Positions 25,401 to 36,262 are shown, counted from the stretch's first letter. The stretch is 64,000 nt of DNA from Wyeomyia smithii (GCF_029784165.1 NC_073696.1:151892372-151956371); one strand, 5' to 3'. The notes: generated by a model from the letters alone, not told the origin. Translations and numbers: made by a program.

Positions 25401-26568
25401 ACATGTAAACCATTCAGGAGTTGTAAAAATGAAGCAGATGGCACGTAGATCTGTGCACTGGTTTGGTATCAACGCAGCTATAGAGGCTTTCGTTCAAGCA
25501 TGTGTATCGTGTAATAAGATGGCAATAGTTCCCAAAAGCAAGACACAAACGCATTGGGTTCCTTCGGTTCGTCCGTTTAGTAGAATACATGCCGATTTTT
25601 TTTATTTCGGTCAAAAGATATTTTTGTTAATTGTTGACAGTTATTCTAAATGGATCGAAGTAGAATGGATGCGTTATGGAACTGATGCAAGCAAGGTTAT
25701 TAGGAAATTTGTTTCTCTTTTTGCAAGATTTGGTCTTCCGGATGTGGTAGTGACGGATGGTGGTCCACCCTTTAATTCGTCTGTTTTTGTATCATTTTTG
25801 GAAAGGCAAGGAATAGTAGTCATGAAAAGCCCTCCTTACAATCCCTCTAGTAATGGGCAAGCCGAAAGGTCGGTAAGGATTGTTAAGGAAGTGTTCAAAA
25901 GGTTCCTGTTTGATGAAGATGTTAGGCAGATGGATACGGAGGATCAGATTAACTTGTTTCTGATAAATTATAGAAATTCTTGCTTGCCAAAGGATGGAAC
26001 TTTTCCATCAGAGAAAATATTTACATATACACCAAAGATTTTATTGGATTTGATTAATCCAAAGAAAATAAATAAACCAAAGATTAATGACGATTCTGTT
26101 GATGATAGAAAAATAACAATCTGTGATATTCCTAGTTTTAAGCAAACAAATTTGGTTGATCCAATTGCTCGATTGAAGTTAGGAGATAACATTTGGTACA
26201 AAAATCATAATATTAAAGACTCTTCCAGATGGGTAGAAGCAAAATTCATTAAACAGTGTTCTCCTACAATTTTCCAGATCAGTATTGGAAACGTGGTGCT
26301 AAAGGCGCATCGCGAGCAATTGAAGGTCCCAAAAACAACTAGTGTAAGGCATAATTTGACTGTTCCGTGCAGGAGGACCTGCAAACGTGAAAGATCCACT
26401 TCAGGTTGCGAGTTCTTTGGTTTCTCTGACGATGTATTAGAGAACGACCTTAAGAGATTGCGGATGGATGATGGTACTAATAGCGCAGCAGGATCATCGG
26501 CTCCGAGACGGTCAGAAAGAATTAAGTACAGAAGAGAGAACATGAAGGTAAAACAAAAACAAAAATGA
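22438..26568 (+). CDS. Gag-Pol polyprotein of Ty3-type element 1
   Basis: A single intact frame of 1,376 residues. The start chosen is the first ATG (MASNIVGSIEPYVPG); the frame is open a little further upstream. Order: Gag capsid-like region (1-195); Arg/Ser-rich stretch (about 198-230); one CCHC zinc knuckle (C241, C244, H249, C254); aspartic protease with the unusual active site VDCGSS (D334), where most relatives have DTG or DSG; reverse transcriptase with YLDD (about 624-627); RNase H with TDAS (D773); integrase with the zinc pair C1022/C1025 and a D1053-x53-D1107-x35-E1143 triad. The tail is basic (SERIKYRRENMKVKQKQK). It makes the Gag particle and the enzymes that copy and insert the element. 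Gag and Pol are fused without frameshift or stop. Confidence 0.95.
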   Translation: MASNIVGSIEPYVPGASFTNYVERLGFVFQYNNVPESSQKALFITLSGPAVFEELKLLYPARDLSTLQYAEIIKKLKERFDKKESDLIQRFKFYNRVQGEDESAENFVLAVKLQAEFCEFGEFKDTAIRDKFLMGVFNKDLQQKMLSEENLTLASAERMLVNWELAGSRARMISGRTEQVASVKNRLGRRDEYLNERNGRNRSRSRSRSGFHMRNRSRSNNRDRSRSRSKKYNYNKPVVSCYFCGKPGHILKRCFKYINSQRKPTVRFADEPQPGTSAESNLEQLFSRFKPMLDDSSDDSGEFTCMMVSNKTNFNEPCLIDVKIQDRFVKMEVDCGSSITLMGKRLYAKFFDLPLEKCEKKLVVVNGAELSILGKALVDVEINGVHRRLELVILDSQNDFLPLLGRSWLDVFYSDWRKSFKNFSAINNVGTINQRDKTISNIKRQYPNVFLKDFSSPIVGYEADLVLKEDAPIFKRAYDVPYRLQDKVIEHLEMLEQQKVITPIKTSEWASPVVVVMKKNQEIRMVIDCKVSINKLIIPNTYPLPVAQDLFAKLSGCKVFCSLDLEGAYTQLALSKNSRKFVVINTIKGLFTYNRLPQGASSSAAIFQQVMEQVLAGLENVSIYLDDVLVAGVDLDDCHKKLYTVLDRLNKANIKVNWKKCSFFVSNLPYLGHIITDKGLLPSPDKISTISKAATPKNVTELKAFLGLINYYGKFVPHLSSKLFCLYQLLKKDVKFEWDKKCEEAFVDSKKALLDANILEYYDPKKPIVVVTDASGYGLGGVMAHMVNGVEKPVCFTSFSLNKAQRSYPILHLEALALVSTIKKFHKFLYGQSFTVYTDHKPLVGIFGRSGKNAIYVTRLQRYILELSIYDFNICYRPSAQMGNADFCSRFPLDLGTPEEYDREFVKSINFSQEVPVNCTKIAKETSRDVFLQRIINYYQNGWPEKIDKELLNVHSNRHDLELIDGCLIFQDRVVIPRSMHRDILKLLHVNHSGVVKMKQMARRSVHWFGINAAIEAFVQACVSCNKMAIVPKSKTQTHWVPSVRPFSRIHADFFYFGQKIFLLIVDSYSKWIEVEWMRYGTDASKVIRKFVSLFARFGLPDVVVTDGGPPFNSSVFVSFLERQGIVVMKSPPYNPSSNGQAERSVRIVKEVFKRFLFDEDVRQMDTEDQINLFLINYRNSCLPKDGTFPSEKIFTYTPKILLDLINPKKINKPKINDDSVDDRKITICDIPSFKQTNLVDPIARLKLGDNIWYKNHNIKDSSRWVEAKFIKQCSPTIFQISIGNVVLKAHREQLKVPKTTSVRHNLTVPCRRTCKRERSTSGCEFFGFSDDVLENDLKRLRMDDGTNSAAGSSAPRRSERIKYRRENMKVKQKQK

Positions 26569-27014
26569 AAATTCAAAAGCTAAACTGAATGATTTTGGTG
26601 ATGTGTGTCAAAGGACACAAATAAAAAAAAAAATAAAAATAAAATTAATTGTTAATGAAAAGATAAAGGTGTCAACGGGCACTATCTGAAAATAAAAATA
26701 AATTGGTTAGAAAAAGATATCGGTGTCAATGGACGCTATCTGAAAAATAAAAATTAAAATAATTAAACAATTATATCTATTAGCATATTTTACAAAAAAA
26801 AATATTGTATTATAAATAAGAGTGTCAATGGACACATTCTGAAAATTAGAATTGTATATTGTGTCAATGGACACATTTTGAAAATGGAATTATTATTATG
26901 TAACAAATTTTACAAATTAGAGCGTTAAAGAACGCAATTCAAATTATATACAAAAATTATTTTAATTATATTTTTTTTTTTTAATTATTTGCATTGTAAA
27001 TGTATTCAAAATCT
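26569..27014 (+). promoter_or_regulatory. 3' untranslated region with six AANG-loop stem-loops
   Basis: Degenerate tandem units each carry a 5-bp stem and a 4-nt loop: 26605-26618 GTGTC-AAAG-GACAC; 26669-26682 GTGTC-AACG-GGCAC; 26723-26736 GTGTC-AATG-GACGC; 26822-26835 and 26861-26874 GTGTC-AATG-GACAC; 26922-26935 GCGTT-AAAG-AACGC. Units 2 and 3 add outer GATA/TATC pairs, and units 2 to 5 are followed by T(C/T)TGAAAA. Stem changes stay paired (G-U wobble, or both sides changed in the last). A role in RNA packaging, nuclear export or termination is inference. Confidence 0.75.
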
Positions 27015-27027
27015 AAAAGAGGAAGAA
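27015..27027 (+). promoter_or_regulatory. Polypurine tract of element 1
   Basis: AAAAGAGGAAGAA ends one base before the 3' LTR, where second-strand DNA synthesis would be primed. Confidence 0.85.
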
Positions 27028-27028
27028 T

Positions 27029-27248
27029 TGTGGTGTACAGAAAAAGACCAAGTCAAAGGCTAAGGCCGATCAGAATTTTGATTATGTAAAACGTACAGCG
27101 TGTTTACCAACACGCGCGAAAGCAATGCAAATAAATACCGCTGAGCTGGACTCGAGCGGCAGAAGATTCTTGATACAGTTCGTTGATCTCTGATCCGAAA
27201 TCCTTGGAGTTCACTGACCTTATTTTACCTAGTTGTGATATATTAAAA
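27029..27248 (+). repeat. 3' LTR of Ty3-type element 1
   Basis: Identical to 21421-21640. Followed by the ATTC target duplication and the resumed transposase frame. Confidence 0.95.
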
Positions 27249-27252
27249 ATTC

Positions 27253-28252
27253 AAATGATGATATACAATTTATTGTGTTGCATGACATGCATGAATTCGT
27301 TCACGAGCAAAAAATGGTTTCATACATGCGAGGGAAGGAGCGCGCTGTTGTTCAAAATGAGTTGCTGAAAACAACTCCACGTTTGTTCCTTCAAGATCAG
27401 ATTCGTGATCTGATGAAAAACAAATGCACATTTAAAGACATGGATTTAAGACACCGGGTATCGGATGGGACAGCACGACAGATCGCATCGGAAGCTAGAT
27501 TTAAGCTTCGTCAAGATAAAGATGTTTTTATAGCTTTGACAAAACTTTCGCGAAAACCCAATCCAACCATCATGTGTCTCCAGTATATGCCATTCAACGT
27601 TGTGCTGATAACAAAAAAACAGCTGCATCTAAATTTAGATGTGACTGCCCGTAACGGCCCTCTAGATTTGCATTTAGATGCAACTGGTACCCAATGGATA
27701 ACTGTCGTTAAGGGAACTATCCTATTTTACAGTTTCATTGCGGATCTAAAGGTTTCTGGCACAGATAAAAGCATGAAACCATTTCCTATGGCATGCTTTT
27801 TTACAGAGGACCACCACACGTCAAATTTGGAAATAGTAATTAAATCTATAATACATTTTAATAGCTCTCACACCACCAGACAGATTACTTCTGTAGTCCG
27901 TACCGTTACAACTGATTTTTCCTTAGCGGAAATCAATGCGGTTGTGCAAGCCTTCAATAGAATGAGTTTGACAGAATATCTCATTTGTTGCCACAAATGG
28001 GTATCAAACCTGAAGGAAGGCAAACCAATATCACATGTGGTGCTGAAATTATGTAGTTCACATCTCACAAAAATTATTTATAAAGATGTGGACAAATTTT
28101 TCAAAAAAGATGACCCGGACAACATGGTTTGCAAGATAACGCTTGCATCTTTATTCAATATAAGAAAAGTTGATAAAATTTATAAAGTTTTGGGAATACT
28201 TTTTTGTTATTTAGTTTCAAATTCAGCTTCTAAGAAAAAAAAACTCGTATGA
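27253..28252 (+). pseudogene. MULE-type transposase, catalytic core
   Basis: This continues the frame broken at 21420. After a helical region (HEFVHEQKMVSYMRGKERAV...) come the MULE catalytic landmarks: LHLDATGTQW with the first Asp (about 27669-27700), FPMACFFTEDHHTSN (about 27781-27830), and VTTDFSLAEINAVVQAF with the second Asp (about 27904-27955), followed by a Cys-Cys-His (CCHKW). The third catalytic residue is expected in SNNGLIEGFHKIIKKE, now in another frame at about 28590. Stop at 28250-28252 follows a frameshift at an A-run (about 28235-28243). The role would be cut-and-paste transposition of the element. Confidence 0.8.
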
Positions 28253-28490
28253 TCAGCTAGCAGCAGAGATCGAGCTGAATAATGATCCTATTTTTGAAAA
28301 ATATGTCGAAACAGAGTCTCAAGGCTATGTTTTTGAACCAGGAGATACTGCACAGGTGCAGTTTAAAACAATATTTGAATCTAGTCCATTCTACCAAAGA
28401 GGTATGCTTAAATATGGTAAATCATTACAAAATATCCAAGTCAACAAAGAAACGACCATGGATATATTTATAAAGCTCATGTTGAAAAAA
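28235..28490 (+). pseudogene. MULE transposase, frameshifted middle segment
   Basis: In a second frame from about 28235 the translation goes on (YDQLAAEIELNNDPIFEKYV...) until another A-run at about 28485-28491, where the frame shifts again. Two homopolymer indels so close together suggest either decay or sequencing error in A-runs. Confidence 0.6.
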
Positions 28491-29640
28491 ATATGTAGCT
28501 TACTTACCATTATGGAGTCCAATTTTAACATTCAAAGAAATTAAGGACTCCACAGACTTAAAAGAAATCCAAAAATCGAACCGCTCAAATAATGGATTGA
28601 TAGAAGGGTTTCATAAAATAATAAAAAAAGAAATAAAGAATTGCAAGTTCGTTGGGGATACTGACAGAATCAGAGTTGATGATTACATCACACATATTCA
28701 TGATCCCTATGTATTGAACATAGTAGATCAATTTAATAACCAGATTCCGTCGAGCTGCAATGCTAGAATGAAAAGAGGTTCTAAATTGAATACAAATCAT
28801 GAGAAAAAACAAAACGCGATTACATCAACTCCTAAAAAAGATTCTGTATGTCGAACACCTAGCAGTGCTTCCAGTTTAAACTCAACCAAATCTTGCTGGA
28901 AATATTCGGACTTGAGAAAGGCAAAAGAAACGTTCAAAAAAGGAAAGAGTGAGAAAAAATTGCCTTTCTGTGAAAAATTGTTAAAACCTGCAGATATTAT
29001 GGTTAAACATTGGCAGGATAAATTGGACGTTCAAAATTTAAGTCCAGTTGAGGAAGAAAAAATGCTTCCAAATTCAAATCCAATTGAAGAAAAATTCCTT
29101 CCAAATTTAAGTCCAATTGAGGAAGAACGATTCCTGGATACATTGGACGATGAAAAATTTTTTGGCAACAGTACATCAGGAGAGTTTGCAGGGTTTGATA
29201 GATTTTTGGCCAACGGGTTGATAAAAGATATCAACTACTACACAGCTAAACGCAATATAATTTGCGACCCTGTAAAAATCGCTTTAGTAAATGGCCATTC
29301 TTTAGCGTATAGCGATTTGAAGTCGTTGTTCAACGACGCATGGCTGACAAATTTCGTTTTGGATGACGTTGTTGAATTACTTAAGTCCAAATACAACAAT
29401 GATGCATTCATTGTCGATTGTTCTCTCACGCCATTATTGTTTGGCTTACAGTCGTCTAAACGTGAGGACATTGACAGTGTTTGCTTAAAAATGGCTCAAC
29501 ATGAGCTAATCATAATGCCAATGCTTTTCGAAGCACATTTTACCGTTGCGATAATTAATAGAAAAACAAACGAATTTTTCTATTTAGATTCACAACCAAA
29601 ACGAAAGAGAACATCAAATAAATGTACGCACAATTACTGA
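28486..29640 (+). pseudogene. MULE protein C-terminal part with start of Ulp1-like protease
   Basis: The third frame carries the end of the transposase (SNNGLIEGFHKIIKKEIKN, the probable catalytic Glu), a Lys-rich linker, a short repeat of the type LSPVEEEKMLPN / NPIEEKFLPN / LSPIEEERFL (29037-29140), then the N-terminal half of a C48 (Ulp1/SENP-like) cysteine protease: helices with ISDLKSLFNDAWL-like spacing, and the catalytic His in EAHFTVAI (about 29536) and Asp in FYLDS (about 29586). The frame ends at 29640 after a shift near 29620. Ulp1 domains fused to or near MULE transposases are known; their role in the element is unclear. Confidence 0.75.
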
Positions 29641-30074
29641 CGAAGGTTACAAATAGAAATTTTTTCAGTAATTTATTAGCAGTAGAAAAGCAGTGTAATT
29701 ACCAGCGAGACGGCGTTAGCTGTGGTATCCATGTTCTAAATAATATAGAACGTGTTCTGACTGGTCAAACGCTCTATGATCCTAATTTTGATGCACAGGT
29801 AGCACGGAAACATTTTTTCACATTTATCTTATACAATTCACAAAATGTGGAAAATATGTGTCCTAAATGTGAAATCATTGACAATTCCTCATTCACATTC
29901 CATTCCGATAGTGTTCGAATGAGCAACACGACTAGTTTCGAGCAATGGATACGATGTGATTCATGTAACAGATGGTGGCATGCTAAATGCACAAGCACTA
30001 CGACCAGTTGCATTGGAGTAATTCCTTTTAAGTGTATGATGTGCGATAACATTTGCTACAACTTTGTAGAATAA
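29622..30074 (+). pseudogene. Ulp1-like protease C-terminal half plus PHD finger
   Basis: It continues the protease with the Gln and catalytic Cys motif CNYQRDGVSCGIHVL (Cys at 29721-29723). After the protease comes a C4HC3 PHD-type finger: CPKC (about 29860), CDSC (about 29960), H and C in WWHAKC (about 29977-29990), and CMMC (about 30035). It stops at 30072-30074. With 20341-21420 and 27253-29640 this forms one MULE protein of about 1,250 residues broken by a retrotransposon and three or four frameshifts. PHD fingers read histone tails, so a targeting role is conceivable. Confidence 0.75.
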
Positions 30075-32062
30075 TACAATGATAATATTTGGACCTTAGT
30101 GTTAACATGTTCCACAAGAGACATGACATTAATATCATTGATTCTATTTCAAAACAGTTAGATTTAAGTTTCTTCAGGTCTAGGACAAAATTAGCAGAGT
30201 CGTTTACGTTCCTTGACCATATATTAGACCAAAGTTGTTTTTGTAACAATCTATTTCATAAAGTTGTGCTGATAAATATCTGATAAATTTCAACTTGTGT
30301 CGAATTTACGATTTTCTTTCTTTGGTCTAAGATAATGTCCAGGTCTGTAAAAAAGACTTAATTTTTATCCTCTGCGTGTTTATTTAAAAAAATTTTGCAG
30401 TTACCACAAAGAACAGAACTTCGAACAAGTTTACATAGGTACGTGAAAAATTCTGGATTTTTCAACAGTATCACTCGCGGAATCCGCATAGCATGGAAAA
30501 GTTCTTTTTCTAAGTTTGCGGTTGTCTGTTCTTGGTAACACTAGTCAATTACAAAAATTACATATCTCAAGACTGGGTATTCTGTCATCAATTGCAGCAA
30601 GTTTTTTTACACTAATCAAATGATGCACTTATACCATCCGCGTACATCGACTATCGACTCGTTACCCAATCTTGAGATAAGTAGTATTTTTGATGGATCT
30701 GGACATGTGTAGACTTTGATAATCTTGCCTTACTACAGTATTTTATTTTGTCATGTTGGTTTTTCATATTTTTCTTACATAATTCAGTTATCAATGTAAT
30801 GCACCCCACAATGTCAGATACCATCCGATCTAGCGGTAAAACTCCAAATTTTACCAAAGATAATCAGACTAGATCAGACTAGATGCAAAATAATAGGATG
30901 AACAATCTAAGATATAAATGTTGCAAAAATTTTTAGTTGTTCGATCTATACCTAGAAGAAATCTAATATCAATACATTTAACATTGTAGTAAAAAAAATC
31001 TAAAAACATGTGCTGAAACAACTGGCAAACTGGAACAATAACTTCATGTGTGTAATCTAAAAGCACACTAAATCTTTACACAAGAGTTTAGCGGAAAGTT
31101 GTTCCTAAGCTTCCTATATTATTACCAGTTTATTTAAAACGAGCTAGTGTGAATTGAGTGTATAGCATTACCGGTGTAGAATACAATTGCTGTTAGAATT
31201 TCGGCTTTTTGTCGCGATTTATAGTTAATTAGATGAATTTCCTGATAGTAGAAACCCCCGAAACATTTACTTTATCTAGATCATTTATCATATTACAAGT
31301 AATACATTCAGCACAGTGGTTAGATTTAAATCTGCCAAAAACAACTGGCATGTAAAGTTGTTTTTGCTGGTCCCAAGCCCAGAGAAAAGATGAGGGGATC
31401 TAACCGAATAATTCAAGCTATGAGTATAATGATACATGTACGGGTGACGATGTCTGCGAGGTATGCTGATTGGTACTTTCGACACTGGTCGTTTTGGTTT
31501 TTTACTTTTGCCGCCATCAGTGAGTGCATCCGGTTAGTTATTCTCGCCGGTTGATTCGAGTCTAAACGAGGCTACCATGACGCTGTTCGACAACTGGAGA
31601 TCTGCAAAATTGAACAGTGCAATCAATATATATATATTTATATTTATATGTAAATATATAAACAGATTTTAAAATTGAATAAAAGAGAACAAAAAATATA
31701 TCTACTGTACAATTTTTACTAAGAATGATAATTCGAATGATTCCCTGACTGCCCAATAAATAACATACCTGGTGTAAACCTGATTTACTACTCGATTTAC
31801 TCCTAACAAACAGCTGCAAACCAACAAAATTGTTTGCTTGGCTGTTGCATTTTTTCGCGGTTGTGCAGCTTTGAATCACAATGTTCACGTAAGTTATTTC
31901 ATTGTTCTCTACCCCATCAAGAAAGCAAACAGATTCGGACCAAGTGAGATGATGGTAATGGTGATGATGAGGAACCTGAGAATCAACTCATGCTTAAATC
32001 CTTTGATAATCAAAAATGGGGGGATTCAAACTCACTCGCTTATCAAAGTGGTCTCTGTAACC
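30075..32062. other. Gene-poor region after the MULE
   Basis: Contains an imperfect inverted repeat of about 20 bp, ATATCTCAAGACTGGGTA (30563-30580) against TACCCAATCTTGAGATAAGTA (30663-30683), which could be a hairpin or part of a terminus. A short (AT)n/TATATTTATAT run is at about 31627-31660. No gene is supported, and I could not fix the right end of the MULE. Confidence 0.4.
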
Positions 32063-32222
32063 TAGGGAACCATTCAAATATTACATAACGCGGAATTTGG
32101 CAATTTTCAATACCCACCCACCCCCACGTAACGCAATTTTACATGTTTGCCACACGCAATGTAACGCTTCGCTGAATACCCCCCACCCCTGAGCGCGTTA
32201 TGTATTATTTGAATGAGCCCTA
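32063..32222. mobile_element. Palindromic MITE (TAGGG...ACATAACGCG family)
   Basis: The ends TAGGGAACCATTCAAATA and TATTTGAATGAGCCCTA pair imperfectly, and the arms continue through ATTACATAACGCG / CGCGTTATGTATTA. About 160 bp, with C-rich inner parts. Fragments of the same family lie at 10848-11098 and 36263-36348. Confidence 0.8.
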
Positions 32223-32277
32223 GGAGCTGCTAGCTCCACTGGAGAATGATCGCGAATTCTCTGAATGATAAACGCGA

Positions 32278-32504
32278 GTCTTCAGAGGTACGAGAAAAAA
32301 TCAGGAATGGCGGACACAGTAATTTCCCTTTAAAATACTTTTAAAACATGCAGTAGCAATCAAACTATAGTTCAATTTGATACCTGAACTAGACTACCAC
32401 ATGATCTACCACTTACCCTCTCTCGCTCTGCGAGAACAAAATAAACCAGTGAGTACAATTGATTTGGGAAATATGTATCACCAAAAAAGGGTTGAGAGCC
32501 GCTG
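32278..32504. mobile_element. Decayed relative of the 12519 hAT MITE
   Basis: Matches 12560-12803 in order: GGTACG(A/C)G, the ATGGCGGACA segment, TTAAAATACTT, AACATG...GTAGCAATCAAA, a CTCTGCGA motif, and the end GGTTGAGA(G/A)CCGCTG at 32504. The left terminus is lost or diverged. Confidence 0.75.
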
Positions 32505-33071
32505 CGATAGACTTTCTCATTTCAATGTTAAAAGATTTATCCAACACTATTTGTTAGTGTAAATCTCTGGAAATAATGTAGAGGTCCTGAAAAAATTGAA
32601 AACGTAAACTAAGATCAATTTGTGGCCCATTAAATTCATCCCATTTTCGGCAATATTCATATAAACTGGTATTTCGCTATCTTTGGATTTTTTCCAGGAT
32701 GATTACTTCCGGAGAGTTACAAATAATCGTATGTGGTTTTACGTACGTCAACTTACGATCGTGGTTTTGTATACAAATCTTCTATTATTTTATTTTTAAC
32801 TTAGCAAACAATATACTTATATTAGTTGTCTGTGTAATATGGTGTTTAGCCCCACGTCACTATTTAAGGCAACCCCTAGTATACCTTTTTTTTGAACGAG
32901 CTTACCTTTTTTGTTCATATGGTGTCGCCTGCGGCTTTGCAATCGTCTTTATCAATTTTTCTATCGTCAAAAGGTACCTCTTACCTACCAACTAGATGGC
33001 TTAAATTGTAGCTCATGAATTGCGTGGATCACTCCAGCGTGCGTTTTCACCAATAACCGATTTTTTCATTA
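32505..33071. other. Unassigned region
   Basis: A 98-residue frame at 32699-32995 is hydrophobic and Phe/Tyr-rich, in AT-rich DNA. I find no family features and do not call it. Confidence 0.3.
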
Positions 33072-33258
33072 TCGTAAGCCGGGGTGAGAATGAACCATCT
33101 AACCCGTGACTTGTAAGCCACCTCTTCAGGGCCAGCAAACTTGTCTTTCTTGGTCAAATATTCGAGGAAAATTATTTAAAAAAAGATTGTCTTGTGATCA
33201 CCATGGGATGGCTGACAAACTATAGGTTCGCATGGAACTATCTCACCCCGGCTTACGA
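33072..33258. mobile_element. Small MITE with TCGTAAGCCGGGGTGAG ends
   Basis: TCGTAAGCCGGGGTGAG (33072-33088) and its exact reverse complement (33242-33258) bound 187 bp of non-coding sequence. No clear target duplication. Confidence 0.75.
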
Positions 33259-33834
33259 CAGCCTGGAGAAATTTTCATAACCATAGGTATATGCATATAC
33301 ACAGCGCGTTCTCCTACCGCTGCTTTTTCGTCTGGAGTTATGGATGGATTTTCCAGAAAAAAAAAATTTCCCCTCTTTACCCTTTTTCGGTTGCACAGGA
33401 GTTACAAGTGACCGGTTCAATGACACTGCTGTACTGATTTGTATTTTTTGCCGCCTTCAATTGCATTTTTGAAATATTTTCAGCGACTTTAATTTACTTT
33501 CACATACGTATCTAGTAATGTGGAAAGTTGCTTCGTAGTTGTTATTTAACCTAACCAGATATATCTGATATCGGTTACAATTGAGACAAATTATCATTAC
33601 AACTTCTTTTAACCGGAACAATCGTTATATCTACGAGTTGCATAAACTCTGCTGGAAAACAAATAAAATTTAAACACACTAGAACGCGTTAGTTACCTAG
33701 TTGCTTATATATTAAAATTTTCTGTTTTTCACGACGCATTTTTTCTATATATGTATATTTTCCTTTTTCGGTAGACATTGCATTGACGAAATATCGAGAA
33801 ATAAACTGTCCGTTGTTTTGTTTACTACCCAGTA
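33259..33834. other. Unassigned region
   Basis: No feature recognised. It lies beyond the end of the inverted duplicate. Confidence 0.3.
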
Positions 33835-33935
33835 AAATGCCCCTTCTATTTTTTACCATGCTTAACAGGCTCTCGTTGGCACAATCACCCGATTGTAATT
33901 CCGACAAATAGACCGATTTTCGAGGGAGTAACCGA
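33835..33935 (-). other. Duplicated segment, partner of 9739-9850
   Basis: On the minus strand it reads SELQSGDCANESLLSMVKNR within an 88-residue frame (33689-33955). It is matched by the plus strand at about 9746-9850. It keeps the same order relative to the proline-rich gene as the other copy, so the inverted duplication covers more than the gene. Confidence 0.45.
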
Positions 33936-34090
33936 AATATGTCGACATAAAACAAATCTATGGTAGTATCAATAGTACGGTAGTATCAATAGTATGTTGA
34001 TTTGATCGAACCTCTGTACGAAAACAAACGAAATACGTAGATGAGCAACCGATTTAAGCAAAAAAGTTTTATTTTATATTTTTCATTTAT

Positions 34091-34156
34091 TTATTGAAAA
34101 CCAAAAGCTTTTTTGGCCTTTAGGGCCAATTCTTCTCTCAGTTCGTGGTTTGGCAT
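34091..34156 (-). other. Conserved 21-codon terminal mini-frame, second copy
   Basis: The minus strand reads MPNHELREELALKAKKAFGF... to a stop, after a poly-T and CAG acceptor. Partner of 9436-9501. Differences include E/K, T/A and V/G. Confidence 0.5.
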
Positions 34157-34391
34157 CTGAAAAAAAAAAAACGATTGCAATCATTTCGGTGTTTTTTTTT
34201 TTTTTTTGGAATAGGTATATCGGATACGGTCTACTATAGTAATGTAAATTTGCTTATCTGGGTTTTAAGGATTTTTTACTTTTTATTGTTGCACATGAGG
34301 CGGCGAGATCGGTGGCTTGTTGGCCGACGCAATGGGTGGCGTATTATCCGGCGCGTGGACCATTGCAACGGGCGGCGCGATAGACGGTGCG

Positions 34392-35254
<863 letters not shown>

Positions 35255-35515
35255 TTTGAAGCACGTTTTTAGGTGAAGTTTATATAACTCTTTACTCTTC
35301 GAAGCTTCAAGATACAATGGACGCAACTGACCAGTTGGCAATTTCAATTCAAATTTACAGTGCTGCCATTATTTTCGAAATTCGAAAATACGACGTTCGA
35401 AAAAAAATTGTAGATCCATATTTTCGTAAATGAAGTCACTGTACGACTAACAGTTGGCGTTGCAGTCGAAAATATGATTCAATATTTTCCATTTCCCAAT
35501 TTTTTATACATTCAC
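35255..35515. other. Upstream region of the proline-rich gene
   Basis: It would hold the promoter and 5' untranslated region on the minus strand. I see no firm TATA box or initiator. Confidence 0.35.
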
Positions 35516-35763
35516 TTGGTTCTGTGGTTAGCGATGTCGGTCGGCTAGCTCTCCCACACGGTTATGATATCGGGTTCGATTCCCGATCAGGTCGAGGAAC
35601 TTTTCGAGCTGGAAATTTTCTCGACTCAGCACTGGGGCACGGTGTATCGTTGTACTTATCCTGCAATATACAAAATGTGCCGAAAACAATATCGATAACG
35701 AATTCTCTCAACTAATCTAATTGATCGAGACCGCATTAGCCCCCAGGCTAGCGTGCCATATTG
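35516..35763 (+). mobile_element. tRNA-derived SINE
   Basis: It begins with a tRNA-like head: an A-box-like TGGTTAGCGATGTCGG (about 35525-35540) and a good B box GGTTCGATTCC (35573-35583), the internal RNA polymerase III promoter. A body of about 170 nt follows, then an ATA/TAA-repeat tail. No open frame. The TAA-type tail suggests mobilisation by an I-clade-like LINE, which is inference. I saw no clear target duplication. Confidence 0.8.
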
Positions 35764-36168
<405 letters not shown>

Positions 36169-36262
36169 CGCTGTCAGCTGTCAGATAAAGGTGTATGAAA
36201 AGTGGCAGTGATTTGCTATCTCGTTTACACATACGTGGGATGTTAGCTCTTGTAACATAGCC
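36169..36262. other. Spacer
   Basis: No feature recognised. Confidence 0.3.

Larger units (their letters stand above)
21421..27248 (+). mobile_element. Ty3-type LTR retrotransposon 1, complete and young
   Basis: A 5,828-bp element: two 220-bp LTRs that read identical, primer-binding site, leader, a single gag-pol frame, a 3' region with stem-loops, and a polypurine tract. Flanked by ATTC (21417-21420 and 27249-27252; five bases if the final LTR A is counted outside). The domain order PR-RT-RNase H-INT places it in Ty3/gypsy. It sits inside a MULE transposase frame in the same orientation. Identical LTRs and an uninterrupted frame argue for very recent insertion and possible activity. No env-like frame. 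Confidence 0.97.

Noticed and set aside
32699..32995. 98-residue hydrophobic frame, possible small membrane protein
   Set aside because: AT-rich composition alone gives Phe/Tyr/Ile; there is no supporting motif, signal or second copy.
35525..35600. A true tRNA gene
   Set aside because: A and B boxes are present but the acceptor stem does not close and the sequence continues into a SINE body and ATA tail.
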